Shown one piece after another: positions 22,624 through 34,249 of a stretch of DNA of 64,000 bases. How positions within the stretch are numbered: position 1 is the first letter of the stretch; each line of letters starts with the position of its first letter. The translations under genes were made by a program, and so were the position numbers. Origin of the DNA: Pontederia crassipes (taxonomy: Eukaryota > Streptophyta > Magnoliopsida > Commelinales > Pontederiaceae); contig CM060198.1 in the NCBI GenBank assembly GCA_030549335.1, positions 57,732,771-57,796,770 on the forward strand. The letters are read 5' to 3'. The notes under the pieces are model-generated. The model did no database searches, had not been told where the DNA came from, and saw nothing but the letters and a program-made list of their open reading frames with translations.

Positions 22624-24536
22624 GAGAGGTCGGGACTATGCTATTCGTCCCGACTGTCCTGCCTCTATCGCCATTCGTGGGATGAGTGCGCGACGGTGGA
22701 TACATTTTTACTATAAACAATCCATCGCTGATCCATTTCTACCAAAAAAAACCGGACGGTTTTTTCCCTTGTTTTCTTTTTTTTCCAGATCCTTGCCCTA
22801 GCGCGACGCCTCCTTTGTTCATCCCGACTTGCTGCCATCATCCCACGCGACGGTGGCCCGATCCCGATCAACAACGACGATCGACGATGCTCCCCCTCGA
22901 TGAGGCCGCTGGAGATGTCGTCCCAACGCCGCTGGAGACGTCCTCGTCCGCCCCGACGCTCGCCCCTCCGATCTACCCTCCGGCGTCTGACTGCCACCCA
23001 CTCGCCCTCCGCCAGTGCTCGCCTGACCGTCGACGCCCGCTCACCCTGCCGCTGCTCGCCTGACTGCCGCCCTCTCGCCCTCCGCCTCTGTTCGCCTAAT
23101 CGAGCCCCGATCCTACTCGTGCAAGACCCGACGACACCTAACTGCCGCCCTCTCGCCCTCCGCTGGTGCTCGCCGGACCGCCACCCTCTGCCTCTGTTCG
23201 CCTGACCGAGCCCCAATCCTGCTCGTCGAGGCCCGATGACACCTAACTGCTGCCCTCTCGCCCTCCACCTCGCCTGACATTGTTAATTAGTTGTAATCGT
23301 TGGAACATTACTAAAAGCTTGTGATTAGTTGTATTCTTGTAGATTTGCTTCTATTTCACTCATTGTTAATTAGCTGAAATCTTTGGAACATGACGCTTGT
23401 AATTAGTTGTATTTTTGTAGATGAAGCTCATGAAACACTTATTAAGAAGCTTGAACGTAGCACATTTCATGTGAAGAAAATTTCCTGTTGGAATTAAATA
23501 AGTCCGCGATGTAACTATCTTTTCTCTATTTGCTGTTCGGAAGGGTGGTATTTGCATCATCTGATGATTTAAAGATGGCAAACATAATTCACAAGACAGA
23601 GAAAGATGTGATATCATAGCATTTTTGTCATCCCAAATGGAGGTGGAATGAATATTGCAGAAACATCACTGACCATAAAAACCATCAAAGGTGTTAAATT
23701 CCAGCAGCATTTTTTGTATCAAGCTGAATACATAATTTAGACAACTGAATAGTTTAGGCAACTCAACATATCGAAGATTTTCTTAAAGCTTATAAAAATA
23801 TTTCAATTGCTTATGACTTATTGCAAGTGTTCATATTTACATTCTCTATATTGGCTTGTAGGCTCGTTCAACTTAATACTGCAAACTTAATCAACAACTT
23901 AATCATCGGGCAGCGGTGGCGGACGAATAGAGGCGGAGGGTGGTGGTTAGGCGAATAGAGGCAGAGGGCGGCGATGCTCAGTCAGACGAATAAAGGCGGA
24001 GGGCGACAGTCCGGCGAGCAGCGGCAGGGAGAGTAGGCATCGGCGGTCAGGCGAGCACCAGCGGAGGGTGGGCGAGGGGGATCGGGTCTCACGCGACGTC
24101 TCCAGCAGCCTCTCGAGCGGGTGGATGGCAGTCAGGCGTCGAAGGGGCGAGCGTCGGGGCGGACGGCGACGTCTCCAGCGGCGTTGGGCCGAGCGAGATC
24201 GGGTCTCGCACGACGTCTCGGCCGTCGAGCGGGATGTGGGGGGGGGGGGGGGGGGGGGGGGGGGTCGCCGAGCGTCGTTAGGCGTCGCTGATCGTTGCCG
24301 TCACATGGGATGGCTGCAGCAAGTTGGGAAGAATAAAGGAGGCATCGAACGACTAGGGCAGGGATATGAAAAAAAAGAGAAAAAAAGGGAGAAAACCGGC
24401 CGGTTTTTTGTAGAAATGGATCAGCGATGGGTTTTTTTTTTTTTTTTTGTATAGATGGATCCGCCGTCGCGCACTCATCCGACGGATGACGATGGAGGCA
24501 GGACGGTCGGGACAAATGGCATTGTCCCGACCTCTC
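22624..24536. mobile_element. Mutator-like element with long GC-rich arms
   Basis: The terminal inverted repeat is GAGAGGTCGGGAC.ATG.CATT, continuing through GTCCCGACTGTCCTGCCTC (left) and GTCCCGACCGTCCTGCCTCC (right arm reversed). Clear homology runs about 165 bp, and weaker inverted similarity runs about 600 bp to both edges of an AT-rich core (23280-23900). The arms hold repeats of CCCTCTCGCCCTCCGC/GCGGAGGGCGGC. The target duplication is not readable because the left flank is an AT microsatellite. The core has a directly repeated stretch of about 83 bp (23279 and 23362) and an exon-like GTAG boundary at 23420. No transposase. Confidence 0.65.
24238..24264. repeat. Poly-G run (27 G)
   Basis: Unbroken G homopolymer in the right arm of the Mutator-like element. 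Its length may be unreliable in the assembly. Confidence 0.9.
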
Positions 24537-26103
24537 GATGACCGTATCTCCTCCGGCGACACAATCATCTATTCTGGCAAGTTATTTAGTCTCTGTAGTT
24601 TCAACATTTTAGAATTAATTTTTATCTCTTAAATTTTAATTTTATTTCTGCAAAAGTTCTATTACTAAAGACAACTTGTGGATCTTCTTTCCGGTTACAT
24701 TATAATTTATTTAATGTTTAAGAATATAGTTGATGTGTTTAACATTTTATATTAGTTTTTTATTTTTAAATTATTATTTAATTATTAACGGGACATCGCG
24801 ATGACTCTATTAATTCATAACTTTTTAAGAAATTTATGTCATAATCTAATAACATCGTGTAGAGTATTTGATTGTATGACTTGTGCCAAGTTAACTTGGG
24901 TGGACGATTTGATAGTATAGAAATTACAATACATGGTGTCCTAATCTAATAGGACTGATAGTAGAGTCGGGTGGAGTATCCTCGACTTATCTTTGATTAA
25001 GAATTGTTAATTTATCTGATAAGAAAGATCATATTTTAAGTATTCTTAATTTATCTAAAAGTTGAACTTGATTATTTTTTATTATATTAATTACTTCAAA
25101 AGTTAAACAAATTTGTGCTTAATTATCCTAAATCATCCTAAATTCTAAAGATCCATACTTTAGTTTAAGATAACATTTATTTTTCTGTAATTTAAATTTC
25201 TATAATTTTTTATCACAACCTTATTGTCTTTCTTATTATTCGAGATTAAATAAGTTAAATAAATTAATTCTTCGTAAGATCGATAGCTTATAATAATTAC
25301 ATTTTATTATTTAAGAGAATAGTACAATTGCTAGTAAATATTATTATCAATCCTCGCATCACCCCCTTGATCGAAACCACTTTTTCCTTCACAATTTTTT
25401 ACTGATAGTGCCATTGGAAAATTTGTCTTCCCAATTTTTGTTGGATCCTTCCATAAAAAATCGTGGGGGACAATTTTCCCTTTGCAATTTTCGATGGCAC
25501 TATCCGTCTGAAATTGCTAAAGCCATTTTTCCTTCCCAAGTTTCGGCGGATGTCACAAGTTGTGAAGGACATTTTTTTTTTTATAATTTTATTCGTTGTA
25601 ATTTTAATTGACGGATTTTGCAATCTGTCACAAAATTATTTGGGACGTCGAAAATTGCTATTTATGATGGATTTCACATAATTTGCGATAGAAAAATCCA
25701 TTACAAATAATGCACTAGTTGTTAATTCGAATCAGGCATTTGATGATTGTAGATACTGTTGAACCATGTGACAGAGATCGACCATCACGAGATGTGACTA
25801 TCAAACATCTGGCTTGTGAGTTTTGGTTGGCGTGTGAATTTGAGACTCGATATTTTTTTTTTTTTACTATGAATTGTTTGTAGTGCCCATATGAAGTATG
25901 GAAAATTATTATTTTTCTCAATTAAACTATATATGATGAAATGTATTATATGTTCTATATGACACCCATGAACAAATTTATGCATATGTCATATTAATTT
26001 TTTTGAAAAAAATAGAGTTAATTTATTTTTCAACGTTAGATTTTGACCGGATATTTAAATTCGAATTTGAATGACTTATTTCACAGAAGTGTAGGCTATG
26101 TTT
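24537..26103. other. Spacer; possible decayed CACTA-like element at about 25350-25720
   Basis: Between 25350 and 25720 there are repeated short motifs of the AATTTTCG.CGG type and paired GTTGGATC/GGATTTT stretches. They recall the palindrome-rich CACTA elements elsewhere in the window, but the ends are not clear. The rest is AT-rich with no gene. Confidence 0.3.
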
Positions 26104-26182
26104 NNNNNNNNNNNNNNNNNNNNNNNNNNNNNNNNNNNNNNNNNNNNNNNNNNNNNNNNNNNNNNNNNNNNNNNNNNNNNNN
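26104..26182. other. Assembly gap (N)
   Basis: Seventy-nine consecutive N. Frames crossing it are meaningless. Confidence 1.
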
Positions 26183-26249
26183 AGAAATGCAATATATATA
26201 TATATATGTATATATATCCTGTTCATGGTCGCCGGTTTAAGACTTCTTT

Positions 26250-26885
26250 GACAATACAAAAAATAGCGTTTCAAATAACGTTTAACAATTAAAACATTAA
26301 TTTTTTTATTTGATAAATGATAAAAATAAATAGTATTTTATATAAAAATATTGAAAAGTATTTAGCGATTAGAGGTTAGTGTTTTATAAATTTTTTTAAT
26401 TTTACCCTTATTCAAATATATTATTTTTTCTAACTTATCTTATTATTTTCTCATTTTTATTTTATAATCATTTAACTATATTTCTTTTCATATTCATGTT
26501 TAATTGATTACAAATTATTTATATGTTAACAAGGAATAAAAAATAATTTCACAACTAATATTTTCATAGCATCAGTGCATTATATAAAATTTATTACCAA
26601 TATAAATTTCTATATATTTTAATAAAAAATTAGTTGTGAAATTTTATTTTATTTAATTAAGATATAATTATTTAATTTATTGTATTATAATAAAATTTAT
26701 ATAATGTTTAAATTAAATAATTTTTCATATGTCTAATTATATCATTTTATATTCATTAGCTAATCATATCGTTAAATTTATTAAATATTTATTTGTTATA
26801 ACCTCTAATCGGTAATTATCATCCGCTTGTTAATTAATCCGTTTCACTGTTCGCTTATCAAACTGTTACTAACGCCAAAGAGAGC
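26250..26885. mobile_element. Probable AT-rich MITE
   Basis: Inner inverted copies: GCGATTAGAGGTTAGTG near 26366 and its complement-like ATAACCTCTAATCGGTAAT near 26798. Outer parts GCGTTTCAAATAACG and GTTACTAACGCC are also inverted. The middle is almost pure AT. No target duplication fixed. Confidence 0.45.
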
Positions 26886-27134
26886 CTAAAACAAACATAT
26901 CTAATTGTCTTCGGACAACAAAGCATTCTGTCTATATATATTATTCAAACTTAGATAAGTATCTTTCGTCTCTTTTTTTTTTTCAAGAAACTTTTCATTC
27001 ATCCACAATCCACATAGATTATTCATTACTACACAGCAGTTTTCTATATATCTTATTCATTAGTACATGTAATAATAGCATAATATACTCTTGGACAATA
27101 TATGTAATGACTGAGAAAGAGCTAGCACAGTGAA
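26886..27134. other. 3' flank of BBE-like gene 3
   Basis: Resembles the 3' flank of gene 2 (CAAAGCATTC, TATTCATTAGTACATG). Part of the duplicated unit. Confidence 0.5.
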
Positions 27135-28727
27135 TCAAGCAGAAAATGGTGGAATGGATTGCTCATTCCAAAAGTAGTTCTGTGGGTCAACTTTGGCCTT
27201 CACTCTGGCAAGCTTCTCAAAGTTGTTCACGAAGTACTCCCGGCCCCAAACAGCTGCCTGTGCGTAGTTCGTCTTCCCCGGCACCTGATTCGTGCCCAGA
27301 TCCTTGTCCTTGTAGTTGAGGTAAGCGGCTCTCGGGTTGCTCGACACATACGGAGCCATGAACGCGTGGAACCTCCTCATCCAGTCCAAGTGACCCTGAG
27401 CGACCGACGGCTCTGCACCAGGCCATGACATGAAGTACTGGATGTTGTACAGGTTGCCCTTCCGGTGAGGGAAGGCGATGGCCGTCTCAGGTATCCTGTC
27501 CATCACCCCTCCCAATGGTTCCATGATCAAGACCAAGGGCTCGCTTGTGGAGTTCATCATAAACTTCCATATCCCTTCCAAGGCATTGGCATTGATTGGG
27601 GCCTTCACGAAGTCCGACTTCGCCTTGAAGGAGCTGACGAGGTTCGGACCTCTATCCAACAGCGCGGTCACGTTCGAAATCCCTGGAAAATAGACAGTGG
27701 ACTGAACCCAGCTCACCTCCTTGCAGTCCTCGGCCTTGAAGCCCAGCTGTGGGAAGCTTTGTTGAAGCGTCGAAACGAGAGCGTCGCACCTGCCGAGGAA
27801 CATGCCCTGGAATGTGACCTCAACCGTGCGGCCTCCGGGCGAGGATCCGTCTTTGATGGCTTGCGTAATGGTCCTCATGAATAGGTTGTCATCAAACTTC
27901 GGCGAGACGATTTGCCACTTCTCGAGCAGCTGGGTGACGCCCTGTCCCAGGTTCTTTGTGACAGCGAACACGGTGACCGTGGCGGGAACTGGGACTAATC
28001 TGAGCTTATAAGAGACGAGAACACCAAAGTTCGCGGCACCGCCTCCTCTTATGGCCCAGAACAGGTCCTCGCCCATGGACGCTCTGTTCAGGAGCTTTCC
28101 GTTGGCGTCGACTATCTGCGCGTCCACGATGTTGTCTGCGGACGTCCCGTACTTCCTCAATAAGGTGCCGATGCCGCCGCCGCTGAACTGCCCGCCGACG
28201 CCGACAGTGGTGCATATGCCTGCTGGGAACGCCAAGGTGGCGCTCTTCACGCCAATATTATAGTAGACCTCGCCGACTGTTGCTCCCGCGCCGACCCATG
28301 CAATGTTCCGGGACGCGTCCACCGCGACCGAGCGCAGGTTGGTGAGGTCGAGGAGGACGAACGGGTCTCCGGCCGAAACGTAGGACAAGCCTTCATAGTC
28401 GTGGCCGCCGCTTCGCACCCGGACGCGCAGGCCGAACCGCCTGGCGCAGGAGACGGCCGCTTGGACGTCGGACGCGTCCCCGGGGACGGCGATGTAAGAG
28501 GGCTTCTTGTCCCCAGACGAAAGGAACCTGATGTTGTGCACGGATGAGAGGAGCGTGGCGTTGTATGAGTAGGTGTTGGGGATGTAAACGTTGGTGGCAT
28601 CCTCGGCCTTGTGCTTGCTGTAAATGAGGAAACATTGGATGAAGGACTGGGGCTGGGTCGCTGCTGAGCTTGCAGAGGTTGCAAATATAAGAAGAAGACA
28701 TAGGACTGCAGAAGAAAGGTTGGCCAT
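27135..28727 (-). CDS. BBE-like FAD-linked oxidoreductase 3 (530 aa)
   Basis: Third tandem BBE-like gene, a predicted secreted bicovalent FAD enzyme. Signal peptide about residues 1-22 (MANLSSAVLCLLLIFATSAS). His109 (SGGHDYEG) and Cys172 (AGICTTVG) are the flavin attachment sites. Val175 is at the oxygen-gatekeeper position. Ile186 replaces the usual Tyr. The substrate domain is the most diverged of the three: the WGG of the WGG..DRIPET block is LGG, and NSW.GIWKFLM becomes NALEGIWKFMM. The family blocks NLYNIQY and YLNYKDKDLG are intact. Single exon, normal length, stop TGA just after FSA as in gene 2. The promoter has a clean TATA box and shares its flanks with gene 2. No sign of decay. The substrate is unknown. 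Confidence 0.94.
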   Translation of the reverse strand: MANLSSAVLCLLLIFATSASSAATQPQSFIQCFLIYSKHKAEDATNVYIPNTYSYNATLLSSVHNIRFLSSGDKKPSYIAVPGDASDVQAAVSCARRFGLRVRVRSGGHDYEGLSYVSAGDPFVLLDLTNLRSVAVDASRNIAWVGAGATVGEVYYNIGVKSATLAFPAGICTTVGVGGQFSGGGIGTLLRKYGTSADNIVDAQIVDANGKLLNRASMGEDLFWAIRGGGAANFGVLVSYKLRLVPVPATVTVFAVTKNLGQGVTQLLEKWQIVSPKFDDNLFMRTITQAIKDGSSPGGRTVEVTFQGMFLGRCDALVSTLQQSFPQLGFKAEDCKEVSWVQSTVYFPGISNVTALLDRGPNLVSSFKAKSDFVKAPINANALEGIWKFMMNSTSEPLVLIMEPLGGVMDRIPETAIAFPHRKGNLYNIQYFMSWPGAEPSVAQGHLDWMRRFHAFMAPYVSSNPRAAYLNYKDKDLGTNQVPGKTNYAQAAVWGREYFVNNFEKLARVKAKVDPQNYFWNEQSIPPFSA

Positions 28728-28801
28728 GGCTGGCCTTGTACTAATCTAATGGTGCCTCAAATTTGTTTATATTTCGTGTATTAAAGAGGACTTTGTTGCA
28801 G

Positions 28802-28810
28802 CATTTATAG
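28802..28810 (-). promoter_or_regulatory. TATA box of BBE-like gene 3
   Basis: CTATAAATG on the coding strand, about 75-80 bp before the ATG, within GGCCTATAAATGCTGCAACA. Position and context match gene 2. Confidence 0.7.
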
Positions 28811-29042
28811 GCCAGCCAAGTTCAGAGGGATACAAACTACACGCCCAAGTTGGAGTGGCAAACAGTTGCTCCGCCATTGAACATGTTACAAGTTTGATTT
28901 TTGTACACGCAAAAAGTGTTTATTAGCGGCTTCGTCCGCTGTCCGACGCACTTCGAATATTCTGAATTCTCAAGTGGCAAGAAAAGGAAGCAAGTTGCAG
29001 GGTTCATTACAACTTTGATGCACGTTGGGTTTTGACCCTCCA

Positions 29043-29393
29043 AGAGTGTGCAGCAGGTGGGGTCGATCGGGTAATGGAATGACTTGATCGAATCCAATTG
29101 GGCCAGGTATGAAATGGAATTTTAATTTGAGATGATTCAATTTTTTATTTAATTTTAAGTTTATATAGAATATAAAAATAATATAAATACTTAACAAATT
29201 ATGTTGCGCTTTAAAATAATATTTTTTTAATAAATAATGGAGAAAACATAAGAAAAAAAAAAGAAATGTTTGTCAAGAATTTAACTATATCACCTGATCT
29301 AATTTGATTCGAATTGGATTGAATTGGTTCATGTATAAACTCTGAAATAGGGCTGACCCGATGGGTCGGATTCAGAGTGGTAAACACTCCTAT
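29043..29393. mobile_element. hAT-like MITE upstream of gene 3
   Basis: Ends are rich in GGGTCGATCGGG and GACCCGATGGGTCGG. The right end reversed begins ATAGGAGTGTTTACC, similar to the AGGGGTGTTCATC start of 7037-7432. The AT-rich core and size also agree. The gene 2 flank lacks it: GACCCTCCA and the GTGTGTAAATAATG-like sequence lie close together there. Confidence 0.5.
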
Positions 29394-30087
29394 TTTGAAG
29401 TGTGTAAATAATGTTGTATTTCGATTTTATTCGTGTTACTATTGCTTGCATGTTAATCTTGACAACTAATTAAGAAAAACAGATGAAACTCTTTTGAAAG
29501 TTGGCGCTCTATCAGTAAATTAATTTCTTAAACCCACGGGGAAAGTTCGCATATTTAGATCACAATAGTATAATAATTTGGCATTCTGGCTAAAATCTCA
29601 AAACTGAATTAAACAAGTGTTGTTGGAGTTCTGTATTGTAGGATTGATATATGAAAATAAAAACAAAATTATCAAGAATACTATTTCTACTTAAAATACC
29701 TTGAATCGCTCAAACTTAAGTAACCTTTCAGATCCAAGAGTAGCTTTTTTTCTCCAATATACAAAATTGATAACCAAAAGTATATAAGATGAGAAAACTC
29801 CGATAATTTCATCTTGAATTTGTTTTTCACTGAAAATTCAATCGAGAATTTTCCTTCTTACCAAGTTTTTTCACTAATTTTGAAATCAGTATGACAGATT
29901 TTTTTTTCATAGCTTGATTATTCCATCCCTCTCCAAACAGCTTTTGCTTTCCTCCAAGGCAAACTTCGTCACGCTGTTGAAGTTGATTCCAAATTTTTCT
30001 TCAGCAGTTCCAAGAGGCAAGAGGTGAAGAATGTCCAATGTGAATCCAAGAAAAATGTTACTTGAGCAAAATACTGATAATTATATA
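29394..30087. other. Upstream flank of gene 3, duplicated from or to gene 2
   Basis: Matches the gene 2 upstream region at two places (29401-29470 and 29910-30010). Otherwise AT-rich. No gene. Confidence 0.5.
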
Positions 30088-31544
30088 CACTACAAGAAAA
30101 TGAGAATTTTCCGACGGGCCGTTTCCGATGAAAAGAAATCCGTCGCAATTTGCGACGGAAAACTATCCGTCGGAACTTCCGACGGTTAAAACCGTCGAAA
30201 ATAAAAATAATAAATTATGTAATTTATTATTTTATTATTTTATTTTTCGACGATCATGAACGTCGAAAGTTCCGACGGATATCTATTCATCATAATTTTC
30301 GACAGTCCAAATTGTCGGTAAATAAAAAATAATATAATAAAAAGAGTATTTTATTAATATAATTAGCAACAGTTCAAATCGTCATAATTTTCGATAGTTT
30401 TGTCCGTCAGTAAATAAAAAATAATATAATATAATGAGAATTTTATTAATATAATTAGCGATAGTTCAAACCGTCGCATTTTCAACGGTTCTAATCGTCG
30501 GTAAGTGAAAAATAATATAATATAAAAAGTCTTTTATTAATATAATTAGCGACAGTCAAGATCGTCAAAATTTTTGACGATCTGAACCGTCGATAAAATA
30601 AAAAATAAACAATATATATATATATATATATGCAAGTAGTATTATATATTATAATTAAATAATTTTTAACGATTTCGACCGTCGGTAACTTTAAAAATAA
30701 TTAAATATAACATTCATATATATCATAATATTATATATTATTAATAATTGCTAAGTTTTTTACGGTTATAGCCGTCGGTAATTAAAAAATCACTCTCTCA
30801 CTGTTTTTTTCATTTTCTCGCTTTCCCATCTTTCAACCCTTCTCTCCAGCCTATATTTCCCATATACATATATATATATTATCTCCCCCTCTCTCCACTA
30901 TATTTCTTTCCTTCTCTCTCCTCTCTCTCTCCTTCTTCTATTTTGCCGGCGACCCTCTCCCCCCCCCCTCTCTCCAGCCTGAATCTGGTCGTAGGGGCCA
31001 GATTGGCCGTGGGCGGCCGGATCTGGCCGCAGCCATCGGATGGTCGCCTGGCCATCGTATCTGGCCGCCTTGCAGTCCGATCTGACCGTGGGCGGCCAAA
31101 TCGGTCGCCTCGCAGTCCGATCTGGCCGTCGATGGCCAAATCGGCCGCTTGGCGACCGGATCGGCCGCTTGGCGACCGGATCGGCGCCTCCCAGTTCGAT
31201 CTGGCCATAGGCGGTCGAATCTAGCCGCGGACGGCTAGATCGGCCGCCTCGATCTGGTCGCGAGAAGCCGGATCTGGCCGTGGGGGCAGATCGGCCGGAT
31301 CTAGCCGCTGGCGGTCGGATCTAATCGCTGGCGGCCGATTCGGGCCGTTGGCTGCCGGATCCGACCGCTGGCGGCGGGCTAATTTTTTATATTATAAAAT
31401 TTTTTTGCGACGGTTGCGACCGTCGAAAGTTTCGATTATCACAAAATCATTTTGCGATGACCACTTTTTCGTCGGATCGATTCCATCGAAAATCGTAATT
31501 TTTGACGGTTTTGTCCATCTATAATTTGTATTTTTCATGTAGTG
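30088..31544. mobile_element. Non-autonomous CACTA element A
   Basis: Begins CACTACAAGAAAATGAGAAT and ends TTTTTCATGTAGTG, flanked by the 3-bp duplication ATA, which is diagnostic for CACTA/En-Spm elements. Subterminal DNA on both sides is filled with CGACGGTT..AACCGTCG palindromes in AT-rich spacers. The centre (30960-31380) is a GC-rich series of GGATCGGCCGC/GGATCTGGCCG repeats. No transposase. Same architecture as 49305-50849. Confidence 0.88.
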
Positions 31545-31859
31545 ATAATTAAATACTGAGCAAAATGTTTTCTTCGGTAGCTTTATCAGGATATGTAGCC
31601 CCACGATTTTCATAATGCCTCTCCATTGAAACCATCGGATCCCCCCAGCCCACTCTCGCACAGCCTCCACCTTCCTTTCACCTCCAGACAGTGATTTCCC
31701 TCCACTCTCGAGACCTCCTCCTCCGTTGTCAAACCTAAACCCGGGTCATCCTCTTCCACCCCTTGTGTCATGGGCTACAATGGTTCGCAGGGAGTGGAGG
31801 CCGATGCCACCTTCGATGTATTGGCACCAACTTAGGCAACTTTAGTATATAGAGTTTAT
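31545..31859. other. Spacer next to CACTA element A
   Basis: A C/T-rich stretch (31640-31760) may be the 5' part of the LINE ORF1 remnant that follows. Not certain. Confidence 0.35.
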
Positions 31860-32480
31860 ATTAGTGATGACGATATCATTGAACATCTTGAGGAGCGCAA
31901 TCGTTGTTTGGTGGGGTGCTTCTCGAGAAAAGAGCTTTTTGTTGACCTTACGTGTCGAGTTGTCGACAGTCTAGAATTTCAAGCAACCGATGAAAATTGT
32001 TGAAATGAGAAATTATTAATTGACCTTCAATTTCTTTGATCCTAATTAATGAGAAGTTGAAGGTCCTAAGTTACGAGGGGACATCTGCTAAATGTGACGA
32101 ATTTGAAGCCTTTCTTCGGATTCTCAACATCGTCGATCGGATTTCTATCAACATCGTCGGTATGGATCCACCTTCGAGGACTCGCATATGAATTGGGATT
32201 CGACATTGCAATTTTACGTATAGCCAGATGTATCGGTACACCTCTAAAGTTGAATGACGATTTACAAAAGGGAGAACATAGTTGTTTTGCCAGAGTATGT
32301 GTCGAATTGGACTTGTCGGCACTGCTCAAGTAAGGCATATGGGTAAGAACATCGGATAAGGACAAAATTTTCTAGATAATCAAGTACAAACGAGGATATC
32401 CCTATGTTCTGCTTTAGATGTGGGCTAACAAGACACCGACCGAAGGCTTGTTCGCAACATTCTACGGTGACACCTTCATT
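31860..32480 (+). pseudogene. LINE ORF1-type remnant (DUF4283 plus zinc knuckle)
   Basis: Translated pieces include IIEHLEERNRCLVGCF near 31880, the DUF4283 end GLAYELGFDIAILRIARCIG (32185-32240) with FARVCVELDL, and a CCHC knuckle start CFRCGLTRH (32405). This order is that of plant L1-type ORF1 proteins. It is broken by several frame changes and stops, and no endonuclease or RT follows. Confidence 0.6.
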
Positions 32481-32539
32481 CCAACTCAGGTATCAAAGGT
32501 GCATCATCTTCATCAACGGGCACAATGATATTGACCCGT

Positions 32540-33240
32540 TCATATCCAAAGGTGTTACTGAAGTTTCAAAGAGAGGTTCCAAGATCTAAAGAAGTCGCAT
32601 CTCAAGAAATTCTACAAGATGTGAACTTATGGTGGCAATGCCACTACGACAATGTGGAACATGAAAACATTAATCCCATTGAGACGTGGGATGAATTCAT
32701 AAGGCAACTCATCAATTATTTCTACCTGACAAATTGAGACTGAAGATCAAGATTTATTGTTCAACATTAGCTAAAAGGATATGTTGAATGAGTACGTGAA
32801 AGAGCTCACTGAGCTCTGCCTATAGAGTTCCTAGATGGATGGAAATACACTATTGACGGTCTTTGTCAAAGGATTTGAAGTCTTGGATTAGGACAGAGTT
32901 GAAGTGACGAAATTATCCTAACCTCCGCTCACTAGTCGTCATTGTTGAATCACTCGTGGAGTATGCCAAAATGGCATACCGCCAAAGCCTTGGGACAAGG
33001 GCAATGGTGAAGGAGAGAAGTCCAAGCTGCAAAGAGACAAGTCAAACTACCATGACAAAAGCAAAGTCCATCAAAACATAAGGATCAAGTCAATCCACAG
33101 CGAACGTAAGAAGACTCTCGTCGCTCACAATAACGACTCGAAGCAAACAAGTTCTAAGATGTCTCAATGAAGAACTCTATTTTGTCTCAAACCGTCATAA
33201 TCTCAAATGACCATTAAGGGTGAGGTGATCCTATAATCTG
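32540..33240 (+). mobile_element. Ty3/gypsy gag fossil
   Basis: The frames contain LWWQCHYDNVE followed by TWDEFIRQLINYF, the core of plant gypsy gag (LWW...PI.TWDEF...F). Downstream is a KEL/SLVEYAK-like gag tail and a basic stretch. No protease, RT or LTR recognised. Old and broken, with many breaks. Confidence 0.65.
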
Positions 33241-34249
33241 CATTCGACGGATGGATGCTCTATGTCACAGTAATCTTCAACATGGAGACATCAAGTTAAG
33301 TCTTGCCTGTCCAATGACAAGACTCTCGTTGCGCTCTGCCGCAACTCCGAAATAACTCTTTATTTGAGCCATCCAACAATTATTCATCCCAAAAAGCCAA
33401 ATCAATCGAATTGACACTGCGCAAGTTTAGAGAAGTTAAATGCAACAAAAACTTGATGGACAGATAGTTGCTTAATGAAGTTAGACCACTCACATTGCAG
33501 ATTCATTATTTCAAAATTAAATTCTTATTTTGGTTGCAAGTAAAAACTTAAAGATGTGATAAATTAAAATAGAAAATAATATATGATGTTTAATAATTAA
33601 TAAAGTTTTTATTTAAGAAAAATAATGATATAATAGGAATAAAAATATGAAACTATTACTTTTATATTCTTTAATATAATGGGAGTAGTTTATATCATTT
33701 TGTGTTCAAACTTAAATATTATTTTTAAAACATATTTATCAAACACCTGGAATAAAAAGGGCGTACATACCAATTAGAATAATGTAACTTAATGGAAATA
33801 AATGAAAAAATATTAACGTGTACTTAGTGAAAGGATGAGAAAAAGTTCAAGACAAGGAAAGAAATTGGAGGGAAACAATTCCATCCCAATTTGAAATAAA
33901 TTATTTTTAGGTTAAATTAATTGTTTTCCTCCTCTTCATTAAATTTTATATCCGAACAGAATAAAATAAAATGTTCACTTTTCCATTTCATATTCTCTTT
34001 TTATCCTTAGGAGCCCTTTGATGCATTATCAATTTAATTAGGTTGTCATTAAAATATATTCTCACTATAGAGAATATCATATTATATGACATACATAATA
34101 TCATAATTAAATTCCTAAAAATACCGCGAAAGTATATTATATTTTGGTCCCATATTGCTATATCTAAACAAAGCGAAGCATATCAAAGTGGATATCAATA
34201 AAAGAAAATGAGTTAATCTAACGCACCATTTTTTTTAAAAAAAAAGGAA
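33241..34249. other. Spacer
   Basis: AT-rich. A possible MITE lies between about 33730 and 34050, but its ends are unclear. No gene. Confidence 0.3.

Noticed and set aside
22665-23216. 183-codon frame rich in Arg/Gly
   Set aside because: GC-rich Mutator-like arm with repeats. Inverted counterparts are open in the other arm.
25350-25720. Fifth CACTA element
   Set aside because: Motifs are similar in style, but no CACTA terminus or 3-bp duplication was found, so it is kept only as a possibility in the spacer entry.
26023-26292. Frames crossing the N gap
   Set aside because: They consist mainly of unknown residues.
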